Assembly (NCBI GenBank): GCA_018396725.1
Contig: JAGTRC010000003.1
Location: 1-48,452, forward strand
DNA: 48,452 bases
From: Candidatus Bathyarchaeota archaeon
GTDB taxonomy: Archaea; Thermoproteota; Bathyarchaeia; 40CM-2-53-6; DTGE01
Direction: 5' to 3'
The notes under the pieces were generated by a model, which worked only from the letters and a program-made list of their open reading frames with translations, was not told where the DNA came from and searched no databases. This document shows positions 1 to 8,122 of this stretch, piece by piece. Each line of letters opens with the position of its first letter. The first letter of the stretch is position 1. The translations under genes were made by a program, and so were the position numbers.

Positions 1-79
1 CGTCCACCCCATGGATGGGATGGGAGACATGTATGGCCAACGCTAACAGGAGCGACGCTAGGAGCATCATGGATGGCAT
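1..79 (-). CDS. Partial secreted or membrane protein (5' end only)
   Basis: The minus strand has an ATG at 79 followed by an open frame running off the left edge. The first residues are hydrophobic (MPSMMLLASLLLALAIHV, then SHPIHG), as in a signal peptide or N-terminal anchor. Two further in-frame ATGs follow within four codons, so the exact start is open. The gene would be divergent from the nuclease at 259, with about 180 bp between them that include an AT-rich stretch near 140-155 that could hold its promoter. Only 26 codons are visible and no family can be assigned. Confidence 0.45.
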   Translation of the reverse strand, partial: MPSMMLLASLLLALAIHVSHPIHGVD

Positions 80-258
80 GTGTATCCGGGGGATATTCCG
101 CCCCTCCATACCGGGGTATATTAGCGGCGGCTGGGCGTACTTAAACTTAGTTAAGCGGGGGCGTCAAATATGGGATGGCTGCACTCCAGGTTTTAAGCAT
201 GAAATCCTTAAAGGAAATATATCTTCACCGGGGATCCCTATAGTTGGATTAGATTGGG

Positions 259-615
259 TTGGGTGTTGAAGGGTTGGGTCAGACCCCTTATCGCCGGGGC
301 CGCGGAAGGGAATACTACGCCCTGAGGATCCTGCGCAGCGAGGGGTGGATGTGCTGCAGGAGCGCTGCATCCCACAGCCCCGTGGATATATTCGCGGGGA
401 AGGATGGGGAGGTCCTGCTCGTCCAGGTGAAGGGGGAGAAGGGCCGCATGGGGAGGGGTGAGCTGCAGCGCTTCCTGAGCTGGGTTGAGGCCTTCAACGC
501 CAGGGGCGAGATATGGTATTTCACGCGCAAGGGTGTTAGGAGGGTGGATGTGGGGGGTTCGAGGAGATCGGAGGGCCGGGGGGATCCCCGTGAAGGCTCG
601 GCCGTCCGTTTTTAG
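259..615 (+). CDS. Hjc-like Holliday junction resolvase / PD-(D/E)XK nuclease
   Basis: A 118-residue protein with the architecture of archaeal Holliday junction resolvase Hjc, which cuts four-way DNA junctions during recombination and fork repair. Seen: an N-terminal basic segment with RGREYYALRIL supplying the early acidic residue, then RSAASHSPVDIF with the catalytic Asp, then LLVQVKG, the (E/Q)xK part of the PD-(D/E)XK core. In classical Hjc this motif is ExK; here it is QVK, as in several related nuclease subfamilies. The basic, Gly-rich C-terminus (about the last 20 residues) looks like an extension. The start is TTG. It could be a Hjc paralogue or another small DNA nuclease of this fold; substrate preference cannot be read from the sequence. 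Confidence 0.75.
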   Translation: MGVEGLGQTPYRRGRGREYYALRILRSEGWMCCRSAASHSPVDIFAGKDGEVLLVQVKGEKGRMGRGELQRFLSWVEAFNARGEIWYFTRKGVRRVDVGGSRRSEGRGDPREGSAVRF

Positions 616-665
616 TTTTACTCGCCTCCGCCCGTTATAAGGCGTCTAGCAGGGTATTTCACCAT

Positions 666-688
666 GTAAAATACACGGTAAAATCACG
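666..688 (+). repeat. Tandem near-repeat just upstream of the crenactin operon
   Basis: Two adjacent copies, GTAAAATACACG at 666-677 and GTAAAATCACG at 678-688, end directly before the GTG start at 690. Their position in the likely promoter/leader suggests a regulator binding site, perhaps for the AbrB-like first gene product. That role is inference. Confidence 0.4.
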
Positions 689-689
689 G

Positions 690-890
690 GTGAAGAGGGT
701 GCTCGAAGCCAGAGCCCGCCTAATAATCCCCGCCAACAAGGGAAAAACCGGCATACTCTACATACCCGCGGACATCGTCAAGGACTCCTCCTTCCCATTC
801 GAACCCAACGAGACCGTGATCATAAAAATAGAAGGAGAAAAGCTCATAATTGAAAAAGATGAGGGAAACCGGAAACAGGAAAAAGGATAA
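690..890 (+). CDS. Small AbrB/SpoVT-like protein, first gene of crenactin operon
   Basis: A 66-residue protein starting at GTG. It reads like a swapped-hairpin AbrB-type fold: ARARLIIPANKGKTGILYIP, then ADIVKDSSFPF, then two short strands around VIIKIEGEKLIIEK. AbrB-like proteins usually bind DNA as dimers, either as transition-state regulators or antitoxins. No toxin gene follows. Instead it overlaps the next gene by about 30 bp and lies at the head of the crenactin cluster, so it may regulate that operon or be a structural partner. The fold assignment rests on pattern only and needs a profile search; the charged tail EKDEGNRKQEKG is probably disordered. Confidence 0.5.
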   Translation: MKRVLEARARLIIPANKGKTGILYIPADIVKDSSFPFEPNETVIIKIEGEKLIIEKDEGNRKQEKG

Positions 891-1464
891 GAAGACCAGG
901 AGGATCGGATACCTCAGATACACGGGGACCCTAGCGTTCACCCCGGAGAATAAACCAGGGGTGAACCCGCTCCACAACCTGATAAGGAGCCTAGCCGAGA
1001 ACCAACGCTACAAGGGGAGGATGGACGGCTACCACTCCTTCACCTGGGGGCAATTGGCTCCCCTGAACGAGGCCCCCCTCGAAGGCAGGACCAACCTATC
1101 CCTAGAGTTCAAATCGGCGAGGCCCCGCTTCATGGACCTCCTAGTGGAGGCGGCCCTGAGACAAGCCGAGGAATGCACCCTATCCTTCAGCCTCAGAGGG
1201 GAATCCATCGACTTCAAAGCCCTAAGGGAGATGGCGGGATCCGAAGCCGGGGATGGAGCTGGAGATGGGGCTGGGGCTGGGGCCGAGGCCGGGGAGGAGC
1301 GCATGGAGAACTTCAACGTGGTGCTCCCCTTGGACGGCGCCTCTGTGAGGATAGCGGCCTACCCCAAGGCCTCCATGTGCAGCGTCGTGGCCGCCCTGAA
1401 CAGGGAGAGTTTAAAGCCGAGCGAGGTGATCCGCATAATAATCGAGAGGGTGTTTAAGGGATGA
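859..1464 (+). CDS. Unrecognised protein in crenactin operon (possible arcadin)
   Basis: About 201 residues from ATG 859 (a TTG nine bases upstream is an alternative). The N-terminus is basic (MRETGNRKKDKKTRRIGYLR). Two segments that look folded, about residues 20-125 and 150-201, are joined by a low-complexity Gly/Ala/Asp/Glu linker coded around 1235-1300 (GDGAGDGAGAGAEAG). The C-terminal part contains LPLDGASVRIAAYPKASMCS and ends in a helix (PSEVIRIIIERVF). It overlaps the crenactin start by 4 bp, implying translational coupling. In Pyrobaculum, crenactin is encoded with several arcadins; this gene is positioned like one of them, but I cannot match it to a numbered arcadin. No enzyme motif is visible. 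Confidence 0.55.
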   Translation: MRETGNRKKDKKTRRIGYLRYTGTLAFTPENKPGVNPLHNLIRSLAENQRYKGRMDGYHSFTWGQLAPLNEAPLEGRTNLSLEFKSARPRFMDLLVEAALRQAEECTLSFSLRGESIDFKALREMAGSEAGDGAGDGAGAGAEAGEERMENFNVVLPLDGASVRIAAYPKASMCSVVAALNRESLKPSEVIRIIIERVFKG

Positions 1465-2738
1465 CGACACCGGAGGAATATAAGAGGCTATACACCTTCG
1501 GCATAGACTACGGCACGAGCGACATCAAGTTCGGCCCTATAACCTGCGGGGAGATACCTCAAATAACCGAGAACAGGGGATACCTCCCGGACAAGGACTC
1601 CATAATGTACAGGGCCTTCGAGGTGCCCAGGGACGTCATAGTCGGAGAGGAGCTGCCCCTATACCTGCAGTCGAGCGAGGACCTCTCCAGCCGGCTGATC
1701 TACCCCATGAGGAACGGCGTAATAGAGAAGGACGACGAGAGGGCTTGGAGGATCGTGGAGGAGCTCTCCAGGTACGCCCTGAACATGTTCAAGCCGGCCG
1801 ACGAGGCCTTCAAGGGCTTCCACCTGGTAGCCTCCCTCTCCTCAGTGTCCCCGAGATACATGTACGAGAGATTGTTCCAGATCTACGAGAGGATAGCCGA
1901 GGAGGATGGGACCATAAGGGCGGCCACCATAATACCCCAGCCCTTAGCGGTGGCGATAGCCCATAAGGCGACCACGTGCGTAGTGGTGGAGTCAGGCCAC
2001 GGCAACACCCAGGTATGCCCCATATCCAGGTATCCCATCAGGAACGCTATAGTGGCCGTGAACAGGGGGGGCGGCGACGCCAACGCCCTCACCAGCGAGA
2101 TCCTCAAGGACCTGGGGTACGGGGACCTGGCCAGGCAGGAGTCCTTCGTCAGGGCCGTGAAGGAGCATATAGGATTGATACCGGTGGACCTGGAGAAGGC
2201 CGTGGAGGCCGCGAAGAGCGACCATAAAAGGTTCAACGTGAAATTCAAGGTCCCCGGGACAAGGATATCCATAGAATTAGGGGAGAACGCGTGGACCCGC
2301 TTCCTGATAGGCGAATACATATTCAACCCCAACCATGAAGTCTTCCAGAGCTACTTCACCAGGGGGATGTCCAAGCCCAAGGACGTCAGGATAGGCAACA
2401 CCGTCTTCAGGGGCATGATAGACTTCGGGGAGGCGATCCTGGAATCGGTCGAGAGATGCCCGATAGAGCTCCAACCCCACCTCTACAGGCAGATACTCCT
2501 CTCAGGCGGGAACTTCAGCTGGAGGGGGCTCGAAGACCTGGAGGACTACGCCACGGACGCCCCCACGAAGATCCGCCTCCTCCTCAAGGCATGGGACATA
2601 ACCAACGTCAAGGCCTCCATGGCTGAGGCGCCCCAATACTCAGTCTGGAGGGGCTGCGTCATATACGGCTACGCGGTCCCGGAAGACTACGAATGGAACT
2701 GGGAGAGAATGGAGGGCTGGAAGAGGTTCCTTGAATAA
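1461..2738 (+). CDS. Crenactin (archaeal actin homologue)
   Basis: A 425-residue member of the actin/ASKHA ATPase fold. Seen: phosphate-1 loop FGIDYGTSDIKFG near residue 13, phosphate-2 region VVVESGHGNTQVCPI near residue 173, and the adenosine-binding loop ILLSGGNFSWRGLEDL near residue 349. The length agrees with crenactin of Thermoproteales (about 430 residues), which polymerises with ATP into double-helical filaments resembling F-actin. The overall layout (RLIYPMRNGVIEKDDE, then RGGGDANALTSEIL) is also actin-like rather than MreB- or ParM-like. It sits inside a tightly overlapping operon: 4 bp overlap upstream and 8 bp overlap downstream with a coiled-coil gene placed like arcadin-2. Expected role is a cytoplasmic filament affecting cell shape; that is family knowledge, not shown here. 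Confidence 0.88.
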   Translation: MTTPEEYKRLYTFGIDYGTSDIKFGPITCGEIPQITENRGYLPDKDSIMYRAFEVPRDVIVGEELPLYLQSSEDLSSRLIYPMRNGVIEKDDERAWRIVEELSRYALNMFKPADEAFKGFHLVASLSSVSPRYMYERLFQIYERIAEEDGTIRAATIIPQPLAVAIAHKATTCVVVESGHGNTQVCPISRYPIRNAIVAVNRGGGDANALTSEILKDLGYGDLARQESFVRAVKEHIGLIPVDLEKAVEAAKSDHKRFNVKFKVPGTRISIELGENAWTRFLIGEYIFNPNHEVFQSYFTRGMSKPKDVRIGNTVFRGMIDFGEAILESVERCPIELQPHLYRQILLSGGNFSWRGLEDLEDYATDAPTKIRLLLKAWDITNVKASMAEAPQYSVWRGCVIYGYAVPEDYEWNWERMEGWKRFLE

Positions 2739-3369
2739 GCCTAGGCCTAGACCTCAAGAGAGAATAAGGGAATACTTCCTCTCCCGAGGCTACTCAGAGG
2801 ACCCCCCGGACGATGGAGGCCTCCCATCCTTCTCAGACGGGATATACAGGACGGCGGTTAAGACCCTATCCCTGGAGGACCTCGAGGACAGGAACATGCT
2901 CCTCCAATCCCTCCTGGAGGCGGCCTCGAAGTCCGGATCCCACGACAAGACCTACGTGGCCATGCCCAAGCTCCTAGCCTCGGTGATAGACGGGAAGACC
3001 CTGAAGGAGGCGGGGCTGGGCCTACTCATATACGATGAGAGGAGTGTCGAGGAGGCCATACCCGCGAGGACGAACCCCCGGAGGATCAAAGCCGAACCCA
3101 CATCCATGGATCCATCGATGACCCGGGAGCTCCAAATCCTGAAGGCCGAGATATCGGAGCTGAAGGAGACCGTTGAAAAACTGAAACGCGAACTCAACAC
3201 CCTGAAGGGAAGCGTGAAACCCCTGGAGGGTAAGATAAAGGAGGTTGAGATGAGGCCTGAAGCCCCACCGCCGTCCCCTTCCTCGGGCCTCCCATCCTTC
3301 TTCCAGGACAACCCCTGGCTCTCAGTACTATCCCAGAGGGGCAGGGAGGATGATAAGATTGCGAGCTAG
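2731..3369 (+). CDS. Arcadin-2-like crenactin partner (coiled coil)
   Basis: A 212-residue protein starting at TTG 2731, overlapping crenactin by 8 bp. Residues about 1-105 look like a helical N-terminal domain. Residues about 130-175 form a heptad-rich coiled coil (for example LQILKAEISELKETVEKL). A Pro-rich linker (PEAPPPSPSSG) leads to a short hydrophobic C-terminal peptide, LPSFFQDNPWLSVLSQRG. Arcadin-2 of Pyrobaculum is also a coiled-coil protein whose C-terminal amphipathic helix binds the groove of crenactin and breaks filaments. Gene position and layout match that, so I infer arcadin-2 function. Sequence similarity itself was not tested. Confidence 0.65.
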   Translation: MNKPRPRPQERIREYFLSRGYSEDPPDDGGLPSFSDGIYRTAVKTLSLEDLEDRNMLLQSLLEAASKSGSHDKTYVAMPKLLASVIDGKTLKEAGLGLLIYDERSVEEAIPARTNPRRIKAEPTSMDPSMTRELQILKAEISELKETVEKLKRELNTLKGSVKPLEGKIKEVEMRPEAPPPSPSSGLPSFFQDNPWLSVLSQRGREDDKIAS

Positions 3370-3646
3370 AGCATTCCCCCGGCTCACGGAGAAGCCTATA
3401 AGGAGGATAAGGATGGTCATAGACTTGGAGGACCCCCTGAAGCCGGAGCTACCCCTGGAGGAGTTCCTGAGGCTGCACGGCGAGGATCCATACCCCCCTA
3501 GATACAGGATCGCCACGATCGAGGTGGTAACCTGCTCCGAGGACCTCCAACCCGTCCTAGCATCCGAATGCGGAACATGCCCCAAATTCGTCAAGAGGTT
3601 CGGAGATAAAATATACTGCAAAAAAGCCATGATCATAGAATACTAG
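3350..3646 (+). CDS. Small four-cysteine protein closing the crenactin operon
   Basis: A 98-residue protein whose ATG lies 20 bp inside the preceding gene, so it is part of the same transcript. The N-terminus is basic (RLRARAFPRLTEKPIRRIR), followed by an acidic segment. The C-terminal third holds cysteines at 62, 74, 77 and 90 (spacing C-x11-C-x2-C-x12-C), a plausible single zinc or Fe-S site. Not recognised as a known family. Its consistent coupling to the actin operon makes it a candidate accessory factor or a divergent arcadin; a stem-loop follows at 3662-3687. Confidence 0.6.
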   Translation: MIRLRARAFPRLTEKPIRRIRMVIDLEDPLKPELPLEEFLRLHGEDPYPPRYRIATIEVVTCSEDLQPVLASECGTCPKFVKRFGDKIYCKKAMIIEY

Positions 3647-3661
3647 AATAGACGGGGAAGG

Positions 3662-3687
3662 GGACGGGTGTGGATCCCACCCCGTCC
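3662..3687 (+). terminator. Stem-loop after the crenactin operon
   Basis: An imperfect inverted repeat (GGACGGGTGTGG pairing with CCCACCCCGTCC) begins about 15 bp after the last stop of the operon. There is no long T-run, so it may protect or end the transcript rather than be a canonical terminator. Confidence 0.35.
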
Positions 3688-3702
3688 GTTTCAGGATGAA
3701 CC

Positions 3703-3933
3703 CTACCCGCGCCACCTGCGTCTCCTGAACAATACTACGCCGTCTGTGGCTGTGCAGACGTATTCAAATCCAGCCTCCACGAGTTGCTGCGCCTCCTTGG
3801 ACGTGGTGGCCGCTTTACAGACAAACCATCATCTTTAATCTCCACTTCTCATCCCAGTTTCCTTTAGCAATTGTAGGTATTTAGCCAATCTCTTTGTTTG
3901 AGATTGGAAGAAGGCGCCCGTCCGGAATTCCAT
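3703..3933 (-). pseudogene. Degraded tyrosine recombinase (integrase)
   Basis: On the minus strand, 3933-3838 reads MEFRTGAFFQSQTKRLAKY followed by LQLLKETGMRSGD, the typical start of the catalytic domain of archaeal XerC/D-like integrases (KETGMR contains the first catalytic Arg). Two in-frame stops (3835-3837 and 3829-3831) follow. After that the same frame reads KAATTSKEAQQLVEAGFEYV and VVLFRRRR, resembling the extreme C-terminus of such integrases. The roughly 100 residues that should lie between, with the His-x-x-Arg and the nucleophilic Tyr, are absent. This is therefore a deletion-and-stop relic of an integrated element. Beyond 3933 upstream coding cannot be followed. Confidence 0.6.
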
Positions 3934-4024
3934 CAGGGATTATGCAGATATAAAATCCTTAAGATCCCGGTTTCGAGGCTTCTCGGTTTCTCCGAGTCCC
4001 TAACCATGGGGGACGCCTTGTAAA

Positions 4025-4073
4025 TTATAAGGGCCAAAATATTATTTAAACTTGTCCCTTATAAGGGCCAAAA
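4025..4073. repeat. Direct repeat of 15 bp, two copies
   Basis: TTATAAGGGCCAAAA occurs at 4025-4039 and again at 4059-4073, start-to-start 34 bp. The second copy lies in a 12-bp palindrome, CCCTTATAAGGG. The copies sit in the gene-free stretch beside the integrase relic, so they may be old attachment or regulator sites. The rest of 3934-4400 shows no convincing gene. Confidence 0.5.
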
Positions 4074-4191
4074 CGAATAAAAACCCGTCTTATAGACCGG
4101 CCATTATGCAAAAATTCACACATCAATTCTAGAAAAAGAAGGAGTTTTCGCCACGCCTCAGAAGCGTTCGCTCCCTACTCTAACCCCAATC

Positions 4192-4213
4192 TGTGAACCC
4201 GTTGTGAACCCGT
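4192..4213. repeat. Tandem 11-bp repeat
   Basis: TGTGAACCCGT is present twice back to back (4192-4202 and 4203-4213) about 200 bp upstream of the endonuclease IV start. Function unknown; it may be slippage. Confidence 0.4.
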
Positions 4214-4412
4214 CCAGCGCCCTTAAACTAAAGGATCCCTGGAATGCGCATCAAATCCAACCCTCATCGGGCCTCGGGTGCGCCGAGAATCTATCCAGGG
4301 AGCCCGGAGAACTTAAAGAGCCTAGAACACCTAAAGGGTCTAGGGGAGTGGTCGCGGCGGGCCGAGGCCCGCCTGGAACCTCGGGGGTCATCGATCCAGG
4401 GTGGAGAGGCCC

Positions 4413-5315
4413 ATGTTCAGGGTCGGGATGCACATGTCCATCGCTGGATCCATCGATCTAGCCGTGGATAGGGCCCTAAGTCTAGGGTGCACCACCCTCC
4501 AGATCTTCACGAGGAACCCTAGGGGATGGAGGTATAATCCCCTGCCCGAGGGGGATATCCTAAGGTTCAGGGAGAAGCTCTCCAGGGCGGATCTGAAACC
4601 CGTGGTGGCCCATATGCCCTACCTCCCCAACCTGGCCTCGCCCAGGGACGAGGTTTACCTGAGATCCGTGGAGTCCTTGAAGGCCGAGCTGGAGCGCTGC
4701 CACGCCTTGAACATACCCTTCCTGGTCACCCATCTAGGCAGCCACCTGGGGAGTGGGAGGGAGAAAGGCCTGGAAAGGTTCGTAGCAGCCGTGGACGGGT
4801 GCCTAGAGGGGGAGCGGGGCGGGGTAACCCTCCTCCTCGAGAACACGGCAGGTACAAGGAACAGCATAGGAGCATACTTCCAGGATCTCCAATATATACT
4901 GGAGAGGAGCGCCGTGGGGGACCGTCTAGCGGTCTGCCTCGATACGTGCCACGCCTTCGCGGCGGGATACGACCTGAGATCGGAGGAGTCCGTGGAGGCC
5001 GTCATGGAGGAGTTCGACCGCCTCATAGGCCTGGATAGGATAAGGCTGATACACGCCAACGACTCCAAGGGGGGCCTAGGCTCGAAGGTGGACAGGCACG
5101 AGCATATAGGCCTGGGAAGGATAGGGAGGGAGGGATTCAAAGCGGTAATATCCTACAATAAATTTAAGTATCTTCCATACATATTGGAGACCCCGATAGA
5201 TTCCAGGAGGAACGACAGGGAGAACCTGGAGGAGTTCAGGGGGATAGCCGCCGCAGCGGGGGCCGACCTGAACCCGGGATGGGTAGGGCTGCGGCGGAGG
5301 CCGTACCAGGCCTAA
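4413..5315 (+). CDS. nfo: Endonuclease IV (AP endonuclease)
   Basis: A 300-residue protein of the Nfo family, which incises DNA 5' of abasic sites in base excision repair. Seen: GMHMSIAGSIDLAVDRA at the N-terminus with the first metal His, LVTHLGSHLGSG, LLENTAG with the metal Glu, VCLDTCHAFAAGYD, and LIHANDSKGGLGSKVDRHEH followed by IGLGRIG, together carrying the tri-metal site ligands. The length is typical. I chose ATG 4413 (MFRVGMHMS) over the GTG at 4401 because family proteins begin close to this point. It stands alone, 45 bp before the next gene in the same direction. Confidence 0.93.
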   Translation: MFRVGMHMSIAGSIDLAVDRALSLGCTTLQIFTRNPRGWRYNPLPEGDILRFREKLSRADLKPVVAHMPYLPNLASPRDEVYLRSVESLKAELERCHALNIPFLVTHLGSHLGSGREKGLERFVAAVDGCLEGERGGVTLLLENTAGTRNSIGAYFQDLQYILERSAVGDRLAVCLDTCHAFAAGYDLRSEESVEAVMEEFDRLIGLDRIRLIHANDSKGGLGSKVDRHEHIGLGRIGREGFKAVISYNKFKYLPYILETPIDSRRNDRENLEEFRGIAAAAGADLNPGWVGLRRRPYQA

Positions 5316-5360
5316 AACGGGCAAAGAGGAGGATCACAGCTTATCATCGGGACGGGATCC

Positions 5361-8084
5361 ATGATGGGTTACCCACCCGAAGGATACGAGGAGAGATACG
5401 AGGAGGCTTATCAGCCTCCCTCCCGCAGGAGGAGATGGCCCCGCTGGATAGTCATAGCCATCCTAGCCGTGATACTGGGGGCAGCCTTATCCAGGTCAGC
5501 CCTAACCTTCTGGCTGAACATAGAGGAGTTCGGAGGGCTCTACCTGAAGCCCTTCTACCTCTCCCTCTACGGCGGGTTGATACTGGCCGCTGCAGCCCTC
5601 TTCAGGGTGGACTTCGCCAGGAGGAGGTCCCTGACCTGGTGGATGATCAGCCTCATAGTCCGGGTCTTCAAGGGAGGACCCTTAATGGACAGGAGGAGCC
5701 TGAGCTTCGGCTCCTTCACCCTCTCCCCCCATAAGTTCCTGGCATGGCAGGTGACGAAGGTCCTGTTGGCCGTGCCCTCCTTCAGCAGCCTATCCTTCGG
5801 CTTGGCAGCGTCCAACATGGAATTATCCATCAACCCGGGGATCATCGCGACGCTCGCGGGGCTCCCCTTCAAGACGCCCCCCTTCGACCCCTCCTACGCC
5901 CATGGGAATGTGATACCCCTGATACCAGGGTTGACCCTGCTCCTAGGACCCATCCTGGGAGCTTTGAGCGTGAGGCTCATAGTCCTCGTGGGGTTGACGG
6001 AGCTGGTGAGGGTCTTCACCCCTAGCCGCGATGAGGTCCTCCTGGAGGATGCCCCCGCCAAGATCGGATGGCGCGTCGCCGTCGTGGAGGCTTTGATCGG
6101 CCTAGCCCTCCTATGGACCGCCTTCACCCGCTTCACCCCCTCATATATAGATTATAACACGAGGTATATCATCGGGGGAGCCATCGGGGGAGGCGTCCTA
6201 TACCTGATCCTAGCCCTCAACGACCGGGTTAAGAACGTGGGTAGACCCATAGGCTTCTTCAAAGCCAGGAGGGTGGCCGCCCGGATACTCCCCCTATTAC
6301 TGATAGGGCTCATCCTAGGCTCCATAATCCTCGTTAACAACAGCATAGCCGACGCCCGTAAGGTCGAGTGGCTTGGACCCTACACGGCCCAGGAGATCGC
6401 CGTGAACCGTTACCTCGCCAACCTGGACAGCGTATACGAGGCCCCGTACAACTTCAGCCTCAGGAAGCCATCCCAGGAGGCCGTAGCCTCCATAATCAGC
6501 TCCAACAGGGAGCTCATGAGGACCGTGAGGCTCTGGGACTGGGAAGCCGCCTACACGAAGCTCAAGCCCGAGATAGGATTGATCCCCTACATAGACTTCC
6601 AAGACTCCGACATAATAAGGTTCAACAACACGCTCTACTGGAGTGCCTCCATGAAGCCCATCCTCCCCGAGGCGGTCCGCCCCGAAGATAGATGGTACGC
6701 CATGCACTTCTATTATACGCATGTGCCCAACGGCTTCTTCCTCCTAAACGCCCATGAAGGCGTGGTCGTGAACTCCACCAGCTTCTTCAAGCAGAGGCGG
6801 ATATACTACGGGGAGGGAGGCCTATTCGAGGAGACCTGGGCCGCGTACCCGTTGAACCGTGTGAGGAGCGACGAGCTCGGGGGATTCCTCTACGACGGCA
6901 AGGGAGGGATAGACGTATACCCGCCGGTGAGCTGGCTCTTCGAGTTCAACTTCCTATTAGCCTATAGGGACCAGCCCATCCACATAATAAGATACAGGGA
7001 CATATACACGAGGATGAGGATGCTCTTCCCCTACTTCGTCTACGACTTCAACGGGGGGAGGCTCGACATATACCCGGTGACGGATGGAGAGAACACCTTC
7101 TTCGCCGTCCCCCTCATCGTGAGGCTCGACACGACGAACGTCCCATGGAGCCGGGGAAACCCATATATGCGCCTGGCAGGCTACGCCCTCATAGACATAT
7201 ACAATGGGGACACCAAACTCTACATTATAGGCGACGACTTCTACAGCCAACTGATCAAGAGGGAATACGCCGGATACGTGGAGGATAAGCTGCCGGAATG
7301 GTTCTGGGAGCAGGCGAGATACCCCGAGGAGCTCCTCGAATGGCAGGTAGACATGTATAATTATTATCATGTGAAGGACCCCGCAACCTTCATAGTGGGC
7401 AAGGAGTTCTTCGAGGTGCCCGAGGGCGTCGACACCTATTATATAATAGCGCAGCCCCCAGGGCTCGGGGAACCCGAGTTCCTAGGCGTACTCCCCCTGG
7501 AGCTCAGGGGCGCGAAGGGGAGGAACCTCGCAGGCTACATGATAGCCAGGAACAGGGGGCCGCACCTGGGGGAACTCGTCTTCTACCGGGTCCCATTGGA
7601 GTCCGAGACCAAGCTCCTAGGCCCCACGGGGGCCTTGGAGGCCCTGGAGAAGAACCCATCCTTCGCCCAGTTGAAGACGCTCCTACGCACACCCAGGATA
7701 GGCAACATAATCCTCTACAGGGTGGGGGAATACGACGTCTACTTCATCCCGGTATACACGTCGACGGCCGGCGGCGTGGTCACGGAGATAGGGGTGATAG
7801 CCTGCGTGGGAGCAGCCTTCACAGGAGAATACTACGTGGGCCTAGGCTCCACCCCGGAGGAGGCCTTCGCATCCTTCCTAGCCCAGCTGACGGGGACCGA
7901 AAGAAAGGAGGAGCCGACGAAGCCTGAGAAGACCCTCCAAGACCTGATAAGGGAGGCGAACGAGCACCTGGAAAACTTTATGAGCCTCTGGAGCAAAGGA
8001 GATTTCGAAGGGGCGGGAAGAGAACTTAGAAAGTTCATGGACCTCTGGCGGGAGATCGCCGAGAGGATGAGCGGAGAAGGATAA
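5361..8084 (+). CDS. UPF0182 (COG1615) large membrane protein
   Basis: A 907-residue protein. The N-terminal third holds about seven hydrophobic segments (for example WIVIAILAVILGAALS near residue 30 and VAVVEALIGLALLW near residue 245). The rest is a long domain rich in Tyr, Trp and Asp (QDSDIIRFNNTLYWS, YTHVPNGFFLLNAHEG, VPLIVRLDTTNVPWSRGNPY) that matches the UPF0182 family in layout and length. Family members occur in actinobacteria and some archaea; their biochemical role is unknown. The large domain is expected outside the membrane. A C-terminal helical tail (residues about 860-905) is charged. It lies 38 bp upstream of a membrane-tethered Hsp20-like gene, probably in one operon. Confidence 0.8.
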   Translation: MMGYPPEGYEERYEEAYQPPSRRRRWPRWIVIAILAVILGAALSRSALTFWLNIEEFGGLYLKPFYLSLYGGLILAAAALFRVDFARRRSLTWWMISLIVRVFKGGPLMDRRSLSFGSFTLSPHKFLAWQVTKVLLAVPSFSSLSFGLAASNMELSINPGIIATLAGLPFKTPPFDPSYAHGNVIPLIPGLTLLLGPILGALSVRLIVLVGLTELVRVFTPSRDEVLLEDAPAKIGWRVAVVEALIGLALLWTAFTRFTPSYIDYNTRYIIGGAIGGGVLYLILALNDRVKNVGRPIGFFKARRVAARILPLLLIGLILGSIILVNNSIADARKVEWLGPYTAQEIAVNRYLANLDSVYEAPYNFSLRKPSQEAVASIISSNRELMRTVRLWDWEAAYTKLKPEIGLIPYIDFQDSDIIRFNNTLYWSASMKPILPEAVRPEDRWYAMHFYYTHVPNGFFLLNAHEGVVVNSTSFFKQRRIYYGEGGLFEETWAAYPLNRVRSDELGGFLYDGKGGIDVYPPVSWLFEFNFLLAYRDQPIHIIRYRDIYTRMRMLFPYFVYDFNGGRLDIYPVTDGENTFFAVPLIVRLDTTNVPWSRGNPYMRLAGYALIDIYNGDTKLYIIGDDFYSQLIKREYAGYVEDKLPEWFWEQARYPEELLEWQVDMYNYYHVKDPATFIVGKEFFEVPEGVDTYYIIAQPPGLGEPEFLGVLPLELRGAKGRNLAGYMIARNRGPHLGELVFYRVPLESETKLLGPTGALEALEKNPSFAQLKTLLRTPRIGNIILYRVGEYDVYFIPVYTSTAGGVVTEIGVIACVGAAFTGEYYVGLGSTPEEAFASFLAQLTGTERKEEPTKPEKTLQDLIREANEHLENFMSLWSKGDFEGAGRELRKFMDLWREIAERMSGEG

Positions 8085-8122
8085 AAGTAGAAGAGAGGAG
8101 AGAAGAGGAAGGGGAGCTGGGG

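Noticed and set aside
15-269. Plus-strand frame at the left edge
   Set aside because: No protein-like pattern, and it overlaps a better minus-strand signal-peptide frame.
4204-4471. Frames upstream of nfo
   Set aside because: Pro/Gly/Arg-rich, out of frame with nfo, no family pattern.
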